Below, one piece after another: positions 54,277-63,625 of a stretch of DNA of 64,000 nt. Within the stretch, counting starts at the first letter, position 1, and every line of letters starts with the position of its first letter. The stretch spans positions 930,001-994,000 of the forward strand of contig NZ_JBHSGP010000014.1 in NCBI RefSeq assembly GCF_042654525.1, written 5' to 3'. Under the pieces are notes generated by a model, which did not search any database, was not told the origin of the DNA, and saw nothing but the letters and a program-made list of their open reading frames with translations. The DNA is from Geojedonia litorea. Lineage in GTDB: Bacteria; Bacteroidota; Bacteroidia; Flavobacteriales; Flavobacteriaceae. A program made the position numbers and the translations under genes.

Positions 54277-55898
54277 TGGCATTAAAATCAACCAATCCAA
54301 CTAAAACAAAATCTTGGCAATTACTACAACATCATTTTGAAGCCATAAAAGATATTCATATTACTGAATATTTTAACCAAAACCCTAATAGGGCTAATGA
54401 CTTAACACTTAAATGGGAAGATTTTTATGTAGATTTTTCAAAGCATAGAATTACTAAAGAAACTTTAGATTTATTGCTGCAATTAGCTAATGAAGTCGAT
54501 TTAAAAGACGCTATCTCCAAATACTATAATGGAGATGTCATTAATGAAACCGAAGGACGTGCCGTGCTACACACGGCTTTGAGAGCTCCAGAATCGGCAA
54601 AAATTATGGTTGATGGTGTAAATGTAATTCCAGAAATTTATCAGGTTAAGAACAAAATAAAAGCATTTACTAACCAAGTAGTAAATGGACAATTAAAAGG
54701 ATTTACAGGCAAACCGTTTACTGATGTTGTAAATATTGGAATTGGCGGATCAGATCTTGGTCCTGCAATGGTTGTTGAAGCACTTTCCTTTTATAAAAAT
54801 CATCTAAAAACTCATTTTGTGAGTAATGTCGATGGTGACCATGTCAATGAAGTGATCAAGAATTTAAACCCTGAAACAACCCTGTTTGTTGTAGTCTCAA
54901 AAACCTTTACTACACAAGAAACACTTTCAAATGCGAATACAATTAGACAATGGTTTTTGAAATCAGGGAAGCAAAGTGATGTTGCCAAGCATTTTGTAGC
55001 TGTTTCTACTAATATAGAAAAAGTAAAAGAGTTTGGAATTGACGAAAGCAACATTTTCCCGATGTGGAATTGGGTTGGTGGACGCTTTTCGCTTTGGAGT
55101 GCCGTTGGTTTGACCATAAGTTTAGCTGTTGGTTACGATCATTTTGATGGGCTTCTTTCGGGCGCAAATAAAATGGATGAGCACTTTAAAACTCAAGCAT
55201 TCGATAAAAATTTACCTGTAATTACGGCTTTGTTGAGTGTTTGGTATAACAATTTTTTCAATGCTGAAAGTGAAGCGGTAATAGCTTATTCACAATATCT
55301 CAACCAGTTTGCTACCTATTTACAACAAGGTATCATGGAAAGTAATGGTAAGAGTGTTGATCGCAGTGGAATCCCAATAAATTACCAAACAGGCACCATT
55401 ATTTGGGGAGAACCAGGAACAAACTCTCAACATGCTTTTTTTCAATTAATACATCAAGGCACCAAATTAATTCCTGCAGAATTTATTGGATTTGCAAAAT
55501 CTTTACATGGTAATAAGGATCATCAAGATAAGCTAATGTCAAACTTTTTGGCGCAGACTGAAGCATTGATGACAGGGAAATCAAAAAACGACGTAATAGA
55601 TGAAGGGTCTTCCAAACATCTCGTGCCATTTAAAGTATTTGAAGGGAACAAACCTACCACTACCATATTAATTGATAAATTAACACCCGAAAGTTTAGGT
55701 AAATTGATTGCCCTTTATGAACATAAAATATTTGTTCAAGGTGTGATTTGGAATATTTTTAGCTATGATCAGTTTGGTGTGGAGCTTGGAAAACAGCTCG
55801 CAAACACAATTTTATCTGAAATTAATGACAGTTCTGTTGTTAATAATCATGATACATCTACCTCAAACCTATTAAAACACTACAAAAATTTAACATAA
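54276..55898 (+). CDS. pgi: Glucose-6-phosphate isomerase
   Basis: 540 residues, of standard length. The signature motifs are GIGGSDLGPAMV (phosphate loop), KTFTTQETLSNA, FPMWNWVGGRFSLWSAVG and GEPGTNSQHAFFQLIHQGTKL with the catalytic glutamate and histidine regions; the C-terminus has KIFVQGVIWNIFSYDQFGVELGK. It starts within the stop codon of the M23 gene (TAATG), so the two are tightly coupled. Confidence 0.97.
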   Translation: MALKSTNPTKTKSWQLLQHHFEAIKDIHITEYFNQNPNRANDLTLKWEDFYVDFSKHRITKETLDLLLQLANEVDLKDAISKYYNGDVINETEGRAVLHTALRAPESAKIMVDGVNVIPEIYQVKNKIKAFTNQVVNGQLKGFTGKPFTDVVNIGIGGSDLGPAMVVEALSFYKNHLKTHFVSNVDGDHVNEVIKNLNPETTLFVVVSKTFTTQETLSNANTIRQWFLKSGKQSDVAKHFVAVSTNIEKVKEFGIDESNIFPMWNWVGGRFSLWSAVGLTISLAVGYDHFDGLLSGANKMDEHFKTQAFDKNLPVITALLSVWYNNFFNAESEAVIAYSQYLNQFATYLQQGIMESNGKSVDRSGIPINYQTGTIIWGEPGTNSQHAFFQLIHQGTKLIPAEFIGFAKSLHGNKDHQDKLMSNFLAQTEALMTGKSKNDVIDEGSSKHLVPFKVFEGNKPTTTILIDKLTPESLGKLIALYEHKIFVQGVIWNIFSYDQFGVELGKQLANTILSEINDSSVVNNHDTSTSNLLKHYKNLT

Positions 55899-56018
55899 AT
55901 ATTGTTAAAAAGTTTTTTAAAACAACAAGGTCTTAACAATGTCTAAAAAGGCTTAAATGCCTAAATTATACTGTTAAAATTGTTAACATTAGCATAATGT
56001 AAAATGGTTTATAATGCT

Positions 56019-56026
56019 TATTTTTG
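56019..56026 (+). promoter_or_regulatory. -7 box of the Oar-like receptor gene
   Basis: TATTTTTG, exact consensus, 33 bases before the ATG at 56060, with no clear -33 box. The upstream gap (55899-56018) is AT-rich with repeated TTGTTAA-like words. Confidence 0.45.
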
Positions 56027-56059
56027 CCAAAACTTTAAACTAATTCTTAATCAATAAAT

Positions 56060-59000
56060 ATGAAGAAAATTACTCAATTTTTACTTTTTACAATAGCATT
56101 TTTTGCTATAGGTTTAGCATTTGGGCAGGGTACAACTACTTCTGCTATAAATGGTAAAATCACAGATTCTGAAGGACAACCTTTGCCTGGAGCTAACATT
56201 GTTGTGGTTCATTTGCCAACCAATACCACCTATGGGGCAGCTAGTGATTTTGATGGATTTTACAGAATTTCTAATATGAGACCAGGAGGTCCATATAAAA
56301 TTACGATAAGTTTTGTAGGCTATAAGGAATATACCGATGAAGGCTTTAGCTTAACTTTAGGACAAACAACTTCAATTAACAAGCAACTTGTAGAATCTGC
56401 GAGTGCTTTAGATGAAGTTGTTATTACTGCAACACGAAATAACGTGTTTGATTCTAATAGAACCGGTGCAGAGACAACCGTAAGTGAAAGGGATTTAACA
56501 ACAATTCCTTCAGCGTCAAGGTCGATTGCAGATTTTTTAAGAGCAACACCACAAGCGCAATTGTCAGAAGGTAATGATGGTTTTTCAGTTTCTTTGGGAG
56601 GTCAAAACAATAGGTTCAACAGTATAAATGTGGATGGAGCGGTAAGTAATGATGTTTTTGGTCTTGCTGGTTCAGGGACTGATGGAGGACAAACAGGTGC
56701 CAACCCGTTTTCAATTGATGCTTTAGAACAAATTCAAATTCAGTTAGCACCTTTTGATGTTAAGATTTCTGGATTTACTGGTGGAGCAATTAACGCAATT
56801 ACGCGTTCTGGATCTAACAATGTTGAAGGATCGGTATATAGCTATTTCAGAAATGAGAGTTTAGCAGGCAAAACACCTACCGCTTTAATAAATGATGGTG
56901 ATTCAAGAGAAAAATTAAATGACTTTACGGCCCTTACCTATGGCGCCAGAGTTGGATTGCCAATTGTAAAAGACAAATTGTTTTTATTTGTCAACTATGA
57001 AAAACAGGACAATGAAACACCACAGCCTTTTAATTTAAGTAATTATGGAGGTGATTCATCAGCATCTGATATTGAAGCATTGAGACAGTTTTTGATTTCC
57101 AATTACGGGTATGACCCAGGTGTTTATGATAATAATGCATCTACTTTAGAAAACAATCTTGTTACCGCTAAATTGGATTGGAATATTAATCAAAATCACA
57201 GTTTGTCATTGACACATAGATTACAAGATATTAAAAACCTTGAAGCAAGAACGTCTAATTCGAGGTCTATTGAATTTCTAAATGGATCAGAGTACTTTGC
57301 GAATAAAACTAATGCGACAACTTTGCAATGGAACTCATCTTATGGTAATAAGTTTGCAAATAGTATGATCGTAAGTTATAAAATAGTAAGAGATGACAGA
57401 GACCCTAGTGGAGATCCGTTTCCAACTGTTGAATTACAGGATGGGGACGGACAGATTGTTTTTGGATCTGAACCTTTTTCTACAGCTAACTTATTAGATC
57501 AGGATGTTTTCACCTTTACCAATAATTTTGAAATTTATAAAGGAAGACATACAATAACATTAGGGACTCACAATGAGTATTCGAAAATTAAAAACTTATT
57601 TTTCGCTTTTAACTATGGTTTTTATGAGTTTAACAATAGTGGAGGTACAACTGGAGTGAATCGATTTTTGGCAGGCCAAACTTCTAGTTTTTATCAACAT
57701 GGATATTCTTTAGTAGGAAATGGTACTGTTGGTGACGAATCTGCAGGTGCTTCAGAGTTTGATGTGCTTCAGGTTGGGTTCTATGCTCAAGATGAAGTAA
57801 ATATGACAGACAATTTTAAATTAACCGCAGGAATTCGTTTTGATATTCCTTATTGGTCTGATGGCCCTGTTAATGATGATTTTAATAACAGAACCATTCC
57901 GTTATTGGAAGCAGCAGGAAAAGACCTTCAGGGAGCACGTGTTGGTAGAGGTGTTAGTCCATCCGTACATGTTTCTCCAAGAATAGGTTTCAATTGGGAT
58001 GTTAATGGCGATAAAACTACACAAGTTAGAGGTGGTCTTGGAATTTTTACTTCTAGGTTGCCTTTGGTGTGGCCAGGAGCTATTTATAATAATAATGGTG
58101 TAACAGGTGGATTTACTCTTGGATTTGGAGGAACACCTTTTGAGGCTGATGTTAACAATCAGTTTGAGGACGTTACCCCAGGATCTGGCGGAACAGGAGG
58201 ACAAGTTGATCTGTTTGCTTCCAACTTTAAGTTGCCACAACGATTCAAAGTGAACGTTGCTGTTGATCAAAAATTACCATTATGGGGCTTAATAGTTAGT
58301 GCCGATGTAATTTGGAACGATAACATTACCGACATTTATTATCAGAATCTAAACCTTAAAGGCCCTGTTGGTTTTTTAAATGGCGCAGATAATAGACCGT
58401 TCTATAATAGAGGAGATCGTATTGATCGTGCCTATCAAGGAATTTATTTAGCTACTAACACTGGTGGTGGAAATTCTTGGAATGGTGCCTTAACAATTAG
58501 AAAGCCTTATGAAAATGGTTTTGCTGGCCAGGTATCCTATTCTTATGGAGAGTCAAATGCCATATTTGACGGTACATCTTCTCAAAATAGTTCTCAATGG
58601 AGAAATCAACAGACTGTAAATGGTAAGAACTCTAATTTGCCAGTGTCAAGGTCTGATTTTTCTCAAGGACATAGAATATCGAGTAATATGTCCTATGAAA
58701 TAAAATGGAACGATAATATTAAAAGCACCATTGGGTTATTTTATAACGGATCACAAGGACAACCATATTCTTATACTTACAGAGATGGCAGAGATTTATT
58801 AAATGATGATTCTAGAGATAATGCTTTAATATATGTTCCAGCGAGTGCTGGAGAGATTACTTTAAGAGATAGAACAGGCTCTGCTGCGGGTACAGCAGAT
58901 GAATGGGCTATACTAAATGATTATATCAATAATGATGATTATTTAAAAACAAGAAGAGGTAAGTATGCAGAGAGAAATGGTTCTAGAGGGCCTTGGAGTC

Positions 59001-59296
59001 ATATCGTAGATTTAAAATTCTTACAAGATATCTCGTTTAATGCTATTAAAAAGACCAATACTTTACAGCTTTCTGTAGATATTTTTAACTTCACTAATTT
59101 TTTAAATAAAGATTGGGGAAGACAAACATTTGCTTTTGGAAATACGCAAATCTTACAAACAGAAACAGCAGGTCCAAATCCTGTATTCAGTTTAAGAGAA
59201 AGCGCAATAGAGAATGGACCTACACAATATGATGATAGTGGGATTCAAAGTTCTAGATGGCAAATGCAAGTTGGTTTAAGATATACTTTTAACTAA
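56060..59296 (+). CDS. Oar-like TonB-dependent receptor
   Basis: 1078 residues. A signal peptide (1-22, ending AFGQ) is followed by a carboxypeptidase-regulatory-like domain (about 28-115; GKITDSEGQPLPGANIVV, SDFDGFYRISNM), a plug (about 120-260; DEVVITATRNNVFDSNRTGAETTV, SIADFLRATPQAQ) and a long barrel. FDVKISGFTGGAINAITRSG and the C-terminal LQSVDIFNFTNFLNKDWG-like stretch fit Oar/OmpA-related receptors, which in Myxococcus affect protein secretion. No SusD partner is adjacent. The substrate is unknown. Confidence 0.9.
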   Translation: MKKITQFLLFTIAFFAIGLAFGQGTTTSAINGKITDSEGQPLPGANIVVVHLPTNTTYGAASDFDGFYRISNMRPGGPYKITISFVGYKEYTDEGFSLTLGQTTSINKQLVESASALDEVVITATRNNVFDSNRTGAETTVSERDLTTIPSASRSIADFLRATPQAQLSEGNDGFSVSLGGQNNRFNSINVDGAVSNDVFGLAGSGTDGGQTGANPFSIDALEQIQIQLAPFDVKISGFTGGAINAITRSGSNNVEGSVYSYFRNESLAGKTPTALINDGDSREKLNDFTALTYGARVGLPIVKDKLFLFVNYEKQDNETPQPFNLSNYGGDSSASDIEALRQFLISNYGYDPGVYDNNASTLENNLVTAKLDWNINQNHSLSLTHRLQDIKNLEARTSNSRSIEFLNGSEYFANKTNATTLQWNSSYGNKFANSMIVSYKIVRDDRDPSGDPFPTVELQDGDGQIVFGSEPFSTANLLDQDVFTFTNNFEIYKGRHTITLGTHNEYSKIKNLFFAFNYGFYEFNNSGGTTGVNRFLAGQTSSFYQHGYSLVGNGTVGDESAGASEFDVLQVGFYAQDEVNMTDNFKLTAGIRFDIPYWSDGPVNDDFNNRTIPLLEAAGKDLQGARVGRGVSPSVHVSPRIGFNWDVNGDKTTQVRGGLGIFTSRLPLVWPGAIYNNNGVTGGFTLGFGGTPFEADVNNQFEDVTPGSGGTGGQVDLFASNFKLPQRFKVNVAVDQKLPLWGLIVSADVIWNDNITDIYYQNLNLKGPVGFLNGADNRPFYNRGDRIDRAYQGIYLATNTGGGNSWNGALTIRKPYENGFAGQVSYSYGESNAIFDGTSSQNSSQWRNQQTVNGKNSNLPVSRSDFSQGHRISSNMSYEIKWNDNIKSTIGLFYNGSQGQPYSYTYRDGRDLLNDDSRDNALIYVPASAGEITLRDRTGSAAGTADEWAILNDYINNDDYLKTRRGKYAERNGSRGPWSHIVDLKFLQDISFNAIKKTNTLQLSVDIFNFTNFLNKDWGRQTFAFGNTQILQTETAGPNPVFSLRESAIENGPTQYDDSGIQSSRWQMQVGLRYTFN

Positions 59297-59326
59297 CTAA
59301 AGGAATCTAATACTAATCACAAGGAT

Positions 59327-59358
59327 AAAAAAGCCTCTTCATTTGAAGAGGCTTTTTT
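59327..59358. terminator. Bidirectional terminator between the Oar-like receptor and gldD
   Basis: 14-bp stem AAAAAAGCCTCTTC/GAAGAGGCTTTTTT with loop ATTT, with A- and T-runs on both sides. It serves both convergent units. Confidence 0.9.
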
Positions 59359-59380
59359 TATTAAGAGCATTTCAATAAAA

Positions 59381-59962
59381 TCAATTCTCTTTCCACTCTA
59401 TAGTTTCCATAATATGCTTTATATCATTTTTTAAATATACCGCCGCTGGGTATAGTGAATCATAATTTGGCTTTGCATAAAAGTACAAGGACCCATTTAA
59501 AAAATGATTTATACTATCAGTAACATAAAATTGAGATTGAGAGGCAGCATTGCCACCAACTTCGTAAAACATCCCAAACACTTTGTGTTCGTTATTAATA
59601 AATTTTTGCTCGGCTATCTCATCTGCCTTTATAGTGTGTTTTTGAGTAAGATTTTGAGCATCTTTAATTAACGACAACAAATTGCCATCAACCTTTTTAT
59701 AAGTTAGATAGATGGTTCCTTTAAGTGAGGGATAATTCACATCAAGTCCATAACTAGAGGAGTCTTTAGTCATTTTTATACTTGTGATGGGGTCAGCAAT
59801 TACATTTTTATCAAAAGAAAACGGTAAGGGGGTGTTAGTCGTTTTATATTCTGGACTTGGATAATCTAAACGAAGTAAGGCATTGGGTTTAGGTACAGAT
59901 TCATCACCACATGCTATGCAAATAAACGTTAATACAGATAAAGTTAGTTTTTTCATAAGCAT
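59381..59962 (-). CDS. gldD: Gliding motility lipoprotein GldD
   Basis: 193 residues (191 if translation starts at the second ATG, 59956, which opens MKKLTLSVL). Lipobox FICIAC, then the GldD pattern KPNALLRLDYPSPEYK, PFSFDKNV, LKGTIYLTYKKV and the late FYAKPNYDSLYPAAVYLKNDI. It is needed for gliding and type IX secretion in Flavobacterium johnsoniae. It follows gldE by 26 bases, the conserved gldE-gldD order. Confidence 0.9.
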   Translation of the reverse strand: MLMKKLTLSVLTFICIACGDESVPKPNALLRLDYPSPEYKTTNTPLPFSFDKNVIADPITSIKMTKDSSSYGLDVNYPSLKGTIYLTYKKVDGNLLSLIKDAQNLTQKHTIKADEIAEQKFINNEHKVFGMFYEVGGNAASQSQFYVTDSINHFLNGSLYFYAKPNYDSLYPAAVYLKNDIKHIMETIEWKEN

Positions 59963-59988
59963 TTTCCATTCATGAAAATGGAAGTGTT

Positions 59989-61296
59989 TTATTTTAAGAT
60001 TGTGAATTTCACCTGCTTAATCCTTTTTTTGTCAAAAGCTTCTATGGTAAAAACGTAATTTTTGAAATTTATTTTACTATTTCTTCTTGGAAAAACTCCA
60101 GAAACTTCCAAAATAAATCCAGCTATAGTTTCAGCTTCGCCTTTAGCATCTTCAAAAACAGAATCATCTTCTACATTTATAATTTTGTAAAAGTCTTTTA
60201 ATGGAATTTTACCTTCAAACACATAATTGTTCTCATCAATTTTAGTGTAAATTAAGTCGTCATCGTCAAATTCATCACTAATATCACCAACAATTTCTTC
60301 TATAACGTCTTCCAATGACACTATGCCCGAAGTGCCTCCATACTCGTCAACCACAACGGCTAAATGCACTTTTTTATCTTGAAACTCAACCATTAAATCG
60401 TCTAGTTTCTTGTTTTCTGGAACAAAAAAGGGCACTCTTAATAAAGTAGTCCAGTCAAATTGCTTTCGATCAATATAAGGTAATAGGTCTTTTACATATA
60501 GTACACCTATAACAGTATCGATATTATCTTTATAAACAGGGATTCTTGAATAACCGTTTTCTATAATCTCAGGAATGATTTCACTGTACTTTTGATCAGT
60601 ACTTAAAGCAAAGATATCAATACGTGGGCGCATAACCTGTTTGGTGTCTGTGTTGCCAAATGAAACAATCCCTTTTAATATTTTGTGTTCTTCTTTGGTG
60701 GTGTCACTTTCTGAAGTTAATTCTAACGCTTGGGATAATTGATCAACACTAATATTCGATTTTTGTCTGCCAAGTTTATTATGAATATATAAAGTAAATT
60801 GGCGCATGGGTAGGCTCAAAGGTGAAAACAAAACATCAATAACTCGCAATGGGATTGCCATAAAAGCTGAAAACTTTACTCGGTTTCTACTTGCATAGAT
60901 TTTAGGAATGATTTCACCCATTAAGAGGATAAGAAAAGTGATAAGTACAACCTCTACAATAAATCGTAACCAAAGTACAGTAATGTTGTAAAACATGAAC
61001 TCACCTAAATAGGCGAATAGGATTACGATACCTATATTGATAAAATTGTTTGCTACTAAAATTGTAGCGAGAAGTTTTTTTGGTCGTTCTAAAAGCTTTG
61101 AAATAATTTGAAATGCTTTTGGGTTTTCCTCTAAGCCAGTATCAATATCACTTCTGGTTAATGAGAAAAATGCCACTTCAGCCCCTGAAATTAATGCAGA
61201 GCACATAAGAAGTAAAAGCAGTAAGATTATTCCTGAAACTAAAGCAGCGTTTGCTGATATAAAAAATAAAATTAAACTCGCGGGTTCAGGGTCCAA
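59989..61296 (-). CDS. gldE: Gliding motility-associated protein GldE (CorC/HlyC-type)
   Basis: 435 residues. Four transmembrane segments of a CNNM/DUF21 domain (about 15-205), two CBS domains (about 220-345; MRPRIDIFAL, VIGVLYVKDLL, DEYGGTSGIVSLEDVIEEIVGDI) and a CorC_HlyC domain (about 350-435). The start is TTG at 61296-61294 (TTG GAC CCT GAA); the MDPEPxSL N-terminus is that of GldE. It probably transports a divalent cation or senses nucleotides; gliding needs it in F. johnsoniae. It lies 21 bases after ssb. Confidence 0.92.
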   Translation of the reverse strand: MDPEPASLILFFISANAALVSGIILLLLLLMCSALISGAEVAFFSLTRSDIDTGLEENPKAFQIISKLLERPKKLLATILVANNFINIGIVILFAYLGEFMFYNITVLWLRFIVEVVLITFLILLMGEIIPKIYASRNRVKFSAFMAIPLRVIDVLFSPLSLPMRQFTLYIHNKLGRQKSNISVDQLSQALELTSESDTTKEEHKILKGIVSFGNTDTKQVMRPRIDIFALSTDQKYSEIIPEIIENGYSRIPVYKDNIDTVIGVLYVKDLLPYIDRKQFDWTTLLRVPFFVPENKKLDDLMVEFQDKKVHLAVVVDEYGGTSGIVSLEDVIEEIVGDISDEFDDDDLIYTKIDENNYVFEGKIPLKDFYKIINVEDDSVFEDAKGEAETIAGFILEVSGVFPRRNSKINFKNYVFTIEAFDKKRIKQVKFTILK

Positions 61297-61317
61297 GATT
61301 ATAAGGTTTGGTTAGAC

Positions 61318-61764
61318 TTAAAATGGTAAATCATCATCATCTTCAACCGTTTCATTTGCCACTTGTGGCGTTGAAGCTTGGTTTTTTGCAGATTGTTGAG
61401 TGTTGAAATCGTTGCCTTGTGATTCACTCTTGGTAGTTAAAAAGGTGAAATCGGTACATTGTATTTCAGTAGAATAGCGATCTTGTCCGCTTTCATCTTG
61501 CCATTTGCGGGTTTTGATTCGACCTTCAATGTACACACGATCTCCTTTTGTTAAATATTTTTCACAAATTTCGGCGGCCTTATTTCTCACAACTATATTG
61601 TGCCATTCTGTATTAGTAACACGCTCATTAGTTTGCTTGTTGGTGTAAGTTTCATTAGTGGCTAATGGAAAACGTCCAATACATCCGCCACCTTCAAAAT
61701 AGTGCATTTTTACTTCATCTCCTAAATGCCCTATAAGCATCACTTTATTTAAAGTTCCTGACAT
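61318..61764 (-). CDS. ssb: Single-stranded DNA-binding protein
   Basis: 148 residues from the ATG at 61764. An OB fold (SGTLNKVMLIGHLGDEVKMH, VTNTEWHNIVVRNKAAEI, GDRVYIEGRIKTRKWQD) is followed by a flexible linker and the acidic tip DDDDLPF that recruits partner proteins. A TTG eight codons upstream (61788) extends the frame, but it falls inside the -7 promoter box, so the ATG is preferred. It lies between mutY and gldE, a conserved Flavobacteriia order. Confidence 0.95.
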   Translation of the reverse strand: MSGTLNKVMLIGHLGDEVKMHYFEGGGCIGRFPLATNETYTNKQTNERVTNTEWHNIVVRNKAAEICEKYLTKGDRVYIEGRIKTRKWQDESGQDRYSTEIQCTDFTFLTTKSESQGNDFNTQQSAKNQASTPQVANETVEDDDDLPF

Positions 61765-61785
61765 AATTAGTTTAAAATTTAAATG

Positions 61786-61817
61786 CAAAATTAACCTTTT
61801 GCATTGACATTTTTAAA
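61786..61817 (-). promoter_or_regulatory. ssb promoter
   Basis: On the minus strand TTTA (61817-61814), 20 bases, TAATTTTG (61793-61786), an exact -7 box. Initiation is predicted about 18 bases before the ATG at 61764. Confidence 0.6.
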
Positions 61818-61839
61818 AGTAATAAAAAAATACGAGTCT

Positions 61840-62886
61840 TTAAATAGGAAACTTGAATTCGTCAATAAAATTATTGATCAAAACTGGAGTAGGATAATTT
61901 TGTAAATCACGATATAAAATTCCCTTTTCGGGAAGTGAATTGACTTCTACAATCCAAAATTTAGTATGCAGATGTTGGTGTGATAATTTATGTACAATAT
62001 CTGTAGTATTGTACAAACTAAATTCAAACGCGATTCCTTTTAAAATAGATGCAACCTTTGGACTATTTTTAAACTGTTCAGGAGTTAATTCACTTTTAGT
62101 TTCCACCAATGGGAATTGATAAAGATTCTTCCAGATGCCATTTCCTGTACGTTTTTGAAACAGGGTTCTCTTATCGGCCGATATAAAAACTAAAAAGTTA
62201 AAATATTTGGTGCTGACTTTTGTCTTTTTAAGTTTTAATGGTAAAGTTTCTATTTTACTGTGATGAAGTGCATAACAGCTACCCTTTAAAGGACAAACTG
62301 TGCAATCCGGATTTTTCGGTTTGCATTGTCTAGCACCAAACTCCATAATAGCTTGATTGTAATCTCCAGGATTTTTTTTGTCAATAAGCGAAGTAGCCAA
62401 TGCTTTAAATTCCTTTATGCCACGTGTTGAATTTATAGGTGTATCTATTCCAAAAAACCGGGCTAACACTCTATAAACATTTCCATCAACTACTGCGGTT
62501 GGTTCATCATAACAAATAGAAGCTATAGCACTTGCAGTGTAATCACCTACACCTTTTAGTTGCAACAGCTCTTTATAAGTTTTTGGAAACTTCCCATCAA
62601 ATTCATTAACAATAAAGTTTGCTGTGGTATGTAAATTTCTGGCCCTTGAGTAATATCCTAGACCTTGCCAAAGCTTTAAAACTTCGGTTTCATTTGCATT
62701 TGCCAGATCAAAAACAGTTGGATATTCATCGATAAATGCGAGGTAATAGGGGAGCCCTTGGTTTATTTGTGTTTGTTGAAGAATAATTTCTGACAGCCAG
62801 ACATTATATGGGTTTTTGGTGTTCCGCCATGGGAGATCTCGCTTATATATTGAATACCAATTAGTTAAAGTTTTGCTGAAATTCAT
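61840..62886 (-). CDS. mutY: A/G-specific adenine glycosylase MutY
   Basis: 348 residues. Helix-hairpin-helix glycosylase with E33 (SEIILQQTQ), the hairpin LKGVGDYTASA, catalytic D134 (VVDGNVYRV) and the [4Fe-4S] ligands C188, C195, C198 and C204 (spacing 6-2-5). The C-terminal NUDIX-like domain recognises 8-oxoG. It removes adenine paired with 8-oxoguanine. First gene of the mutY-ssb-gldE-gldD run; the -7 box TATTTTTG (62913-62906) gives a leader of about 15 bases. Confidence 0.95.
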   Translation of the reverse strand: MNFSKTLTNWYSIYKRDLPWRNTKNPYNVWLSEIILQQTQINQGLPYYLAFIDEYPTVFDLANANETEVLKLWQGLGYYSRARNLHTTANFIVNEFDGKFPKTYKELLQLKGVGDYTASAIASICYDEPTAVVDGNVYRVLARFFGIDTPINSTRGIKEFKALATSLIDKKNPGDYNQAIMEFGARQCKPKNPDCTVCPLKGSCYALHHSKIETLPLKLKKTKVSTKYFNFLVFISADKRTLFQKRTGNGIWKNLYQFPLVETKSELTPEQFKNSPKVASILKGIAFEFSLYNTTDIVHKLSHQHLHTKFWIVEVNSLPEKGILYRDLQNYPTPVLINNFIDEFKFPI

Positions 62887-62905
62887 TATTTATTTTAATT
62901 CGTCA

Positions 62906-62913
62906 CAAAAATA
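62906..62913 (-). promoter_or_regulatory. -7 box of mutY
   Basis: On the minus strand TATTTTTG, exact consensus; the ATG (62886) is 19 bases downstream. The -33 box is weak. Confidence 0.45.
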
Positions 62914-62946
62914 AATCTTTATCCCGTTAAATTTTAATTAATTAGG

Positions 62947-62979
62947 TTTGAAATATTGAAATTAAAATTCCTATATTTG
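62947..62979 (+). promoter_or_regulatory. Promoter of the HU gene
   Basis: TTTG (62947-62950), 21 bases, TATATTTG (62972-62979), exact matches to both boxes. Predicted leader of about 35 bases before the ATG at 63019. Confidence 0.75.
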
Positions 62980-63018
62980 CATCCCTTATAATTAATAGAT
63001 AACCCTAAAATTATTACA

Positions 63019-63309
63019 ATGACAAAAGCAGATTTAGTAGCAAAAATTTCTGATAAACTAGGAATTGAAAAAGGAGATGTTCAAGCAACAGTTGAAACTT
63101 TTATGGAAGAGGTAAAAACTTCTTTAGAGAGTGGAGATAATGTATATTTAAGAGGCTTTGGAAGCTTTATCGTAAAAACAAGAGCTGAAAAAACTGGAAG
63201 AAACATTTCTAAAAATACAACTATCAAAATTCCTGCTCACAACATACCTGCATTTAAACCTGCTAAAGTATTTGTTGAAGGAGTAAAAACAAATGTTGAC
63301 GTTAACTAA
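63019..63309 (+). CDS. HU family DNA-binding protein
   Basis: 96 residues. The N-terminal helices (MTKADLVAKISDKLGIEKGDV, TFMEEVKTSLESGDNVYLRGFGSF) and the DNA-binding arm (RAEKTGRNISKNTTIKIPAHNIPAFKPAK) are as in HU. IHF-like sequence specificity cannot be excluded. It has its own consensus promoter, and the small basic gene follows 43 bases later. Confidence 0.95.
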   Translation: MTKADLVAKISDKLGIEKGDVQATVETFMEEVKTSLESGDNVYLRGFGSFIVKTRAEKTGRNISKNTTIKIPAHNIPAFKPAKVFVEGVKTNVDVN

Positions 63310-63352
63310 CTAAAACGTTAAAAAACAAATAATTAATTAAAAAGTTTATTTT

Positions 63353-63442
63353 ATGCCAAGTGGTAAAAAAAGAAAAAGACACAAGGTAGCGACGCATAAG
63401 CGTAAAAAACGAAGACGCGCTAATCGTCACAAAAAAAAATAA
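63353..63442 (+). CDS. 29-residue very basic protein, ribosomal-protein-like
   Basis: ATG at 63353, stop TAA at 63440-63442. The 29 residues begin MPSGKKRKRHK and end RRRANRHKKK; about two thirds are Lys, Arg or His. It is too short for ordinary gene callers. The composition and lack of a hydrophobic core resemble small rRNA-binding proteins. I recall similar short proteins beside RNase G genes in Bacteroidota, and a small protein bL38 has been described from the Flavobacterium ribosome; whether this is that protein is not shown here. A strong terminator starts at its stop codon. Confidence 0.75.
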   Translation: MPSGKKRKRHKVATHKRKKRRRANRHKKK

Positions 63443-63481
63443 ATTGAAAAAGTAGTTTTTTAACTACTTTTTCAATTTTTA
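63442..63481 (+). terminator. Terminator after the 29-residue gene
   Basis: A 16-bp stem AATTGAAAAAGTAGTT/AACTACTTTTTCAATT with loop TTTT, followed by TTT. It begins at the last base of the stop codon. Confidence 0.85.
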
Positions 63482-63582
63482 AAGTAACGTTCTTTGATAT
63501 CTAATTCATTAAATTTTGCGTTTACCTTCGTAAAAAGATGAATTTAACGGATTTAACATCCTGTGTCAAAAAATAAAGTATA

Positions 63583-63612
63583 ATCCATCTATCGCGCATT
63601 GGCGTGGTGGAT
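63583..63612 (+). promoter_or_regulatory. Leader hairpin before the RNase G/E gene
   Basis: ATCCA/TGGAT outer stem with an inner CGC/GCG stem around ATTG, in the 183-base gap before the RNase gene. A weak -7 box TACCTTCG (63523-63530) would place it in a leader of about 90 bases. It could take part in autoregulation, as RNase E does in E. coli. Confidence 0.3.
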
Positions 63613-63625
63613 ATAAATTTACAAT

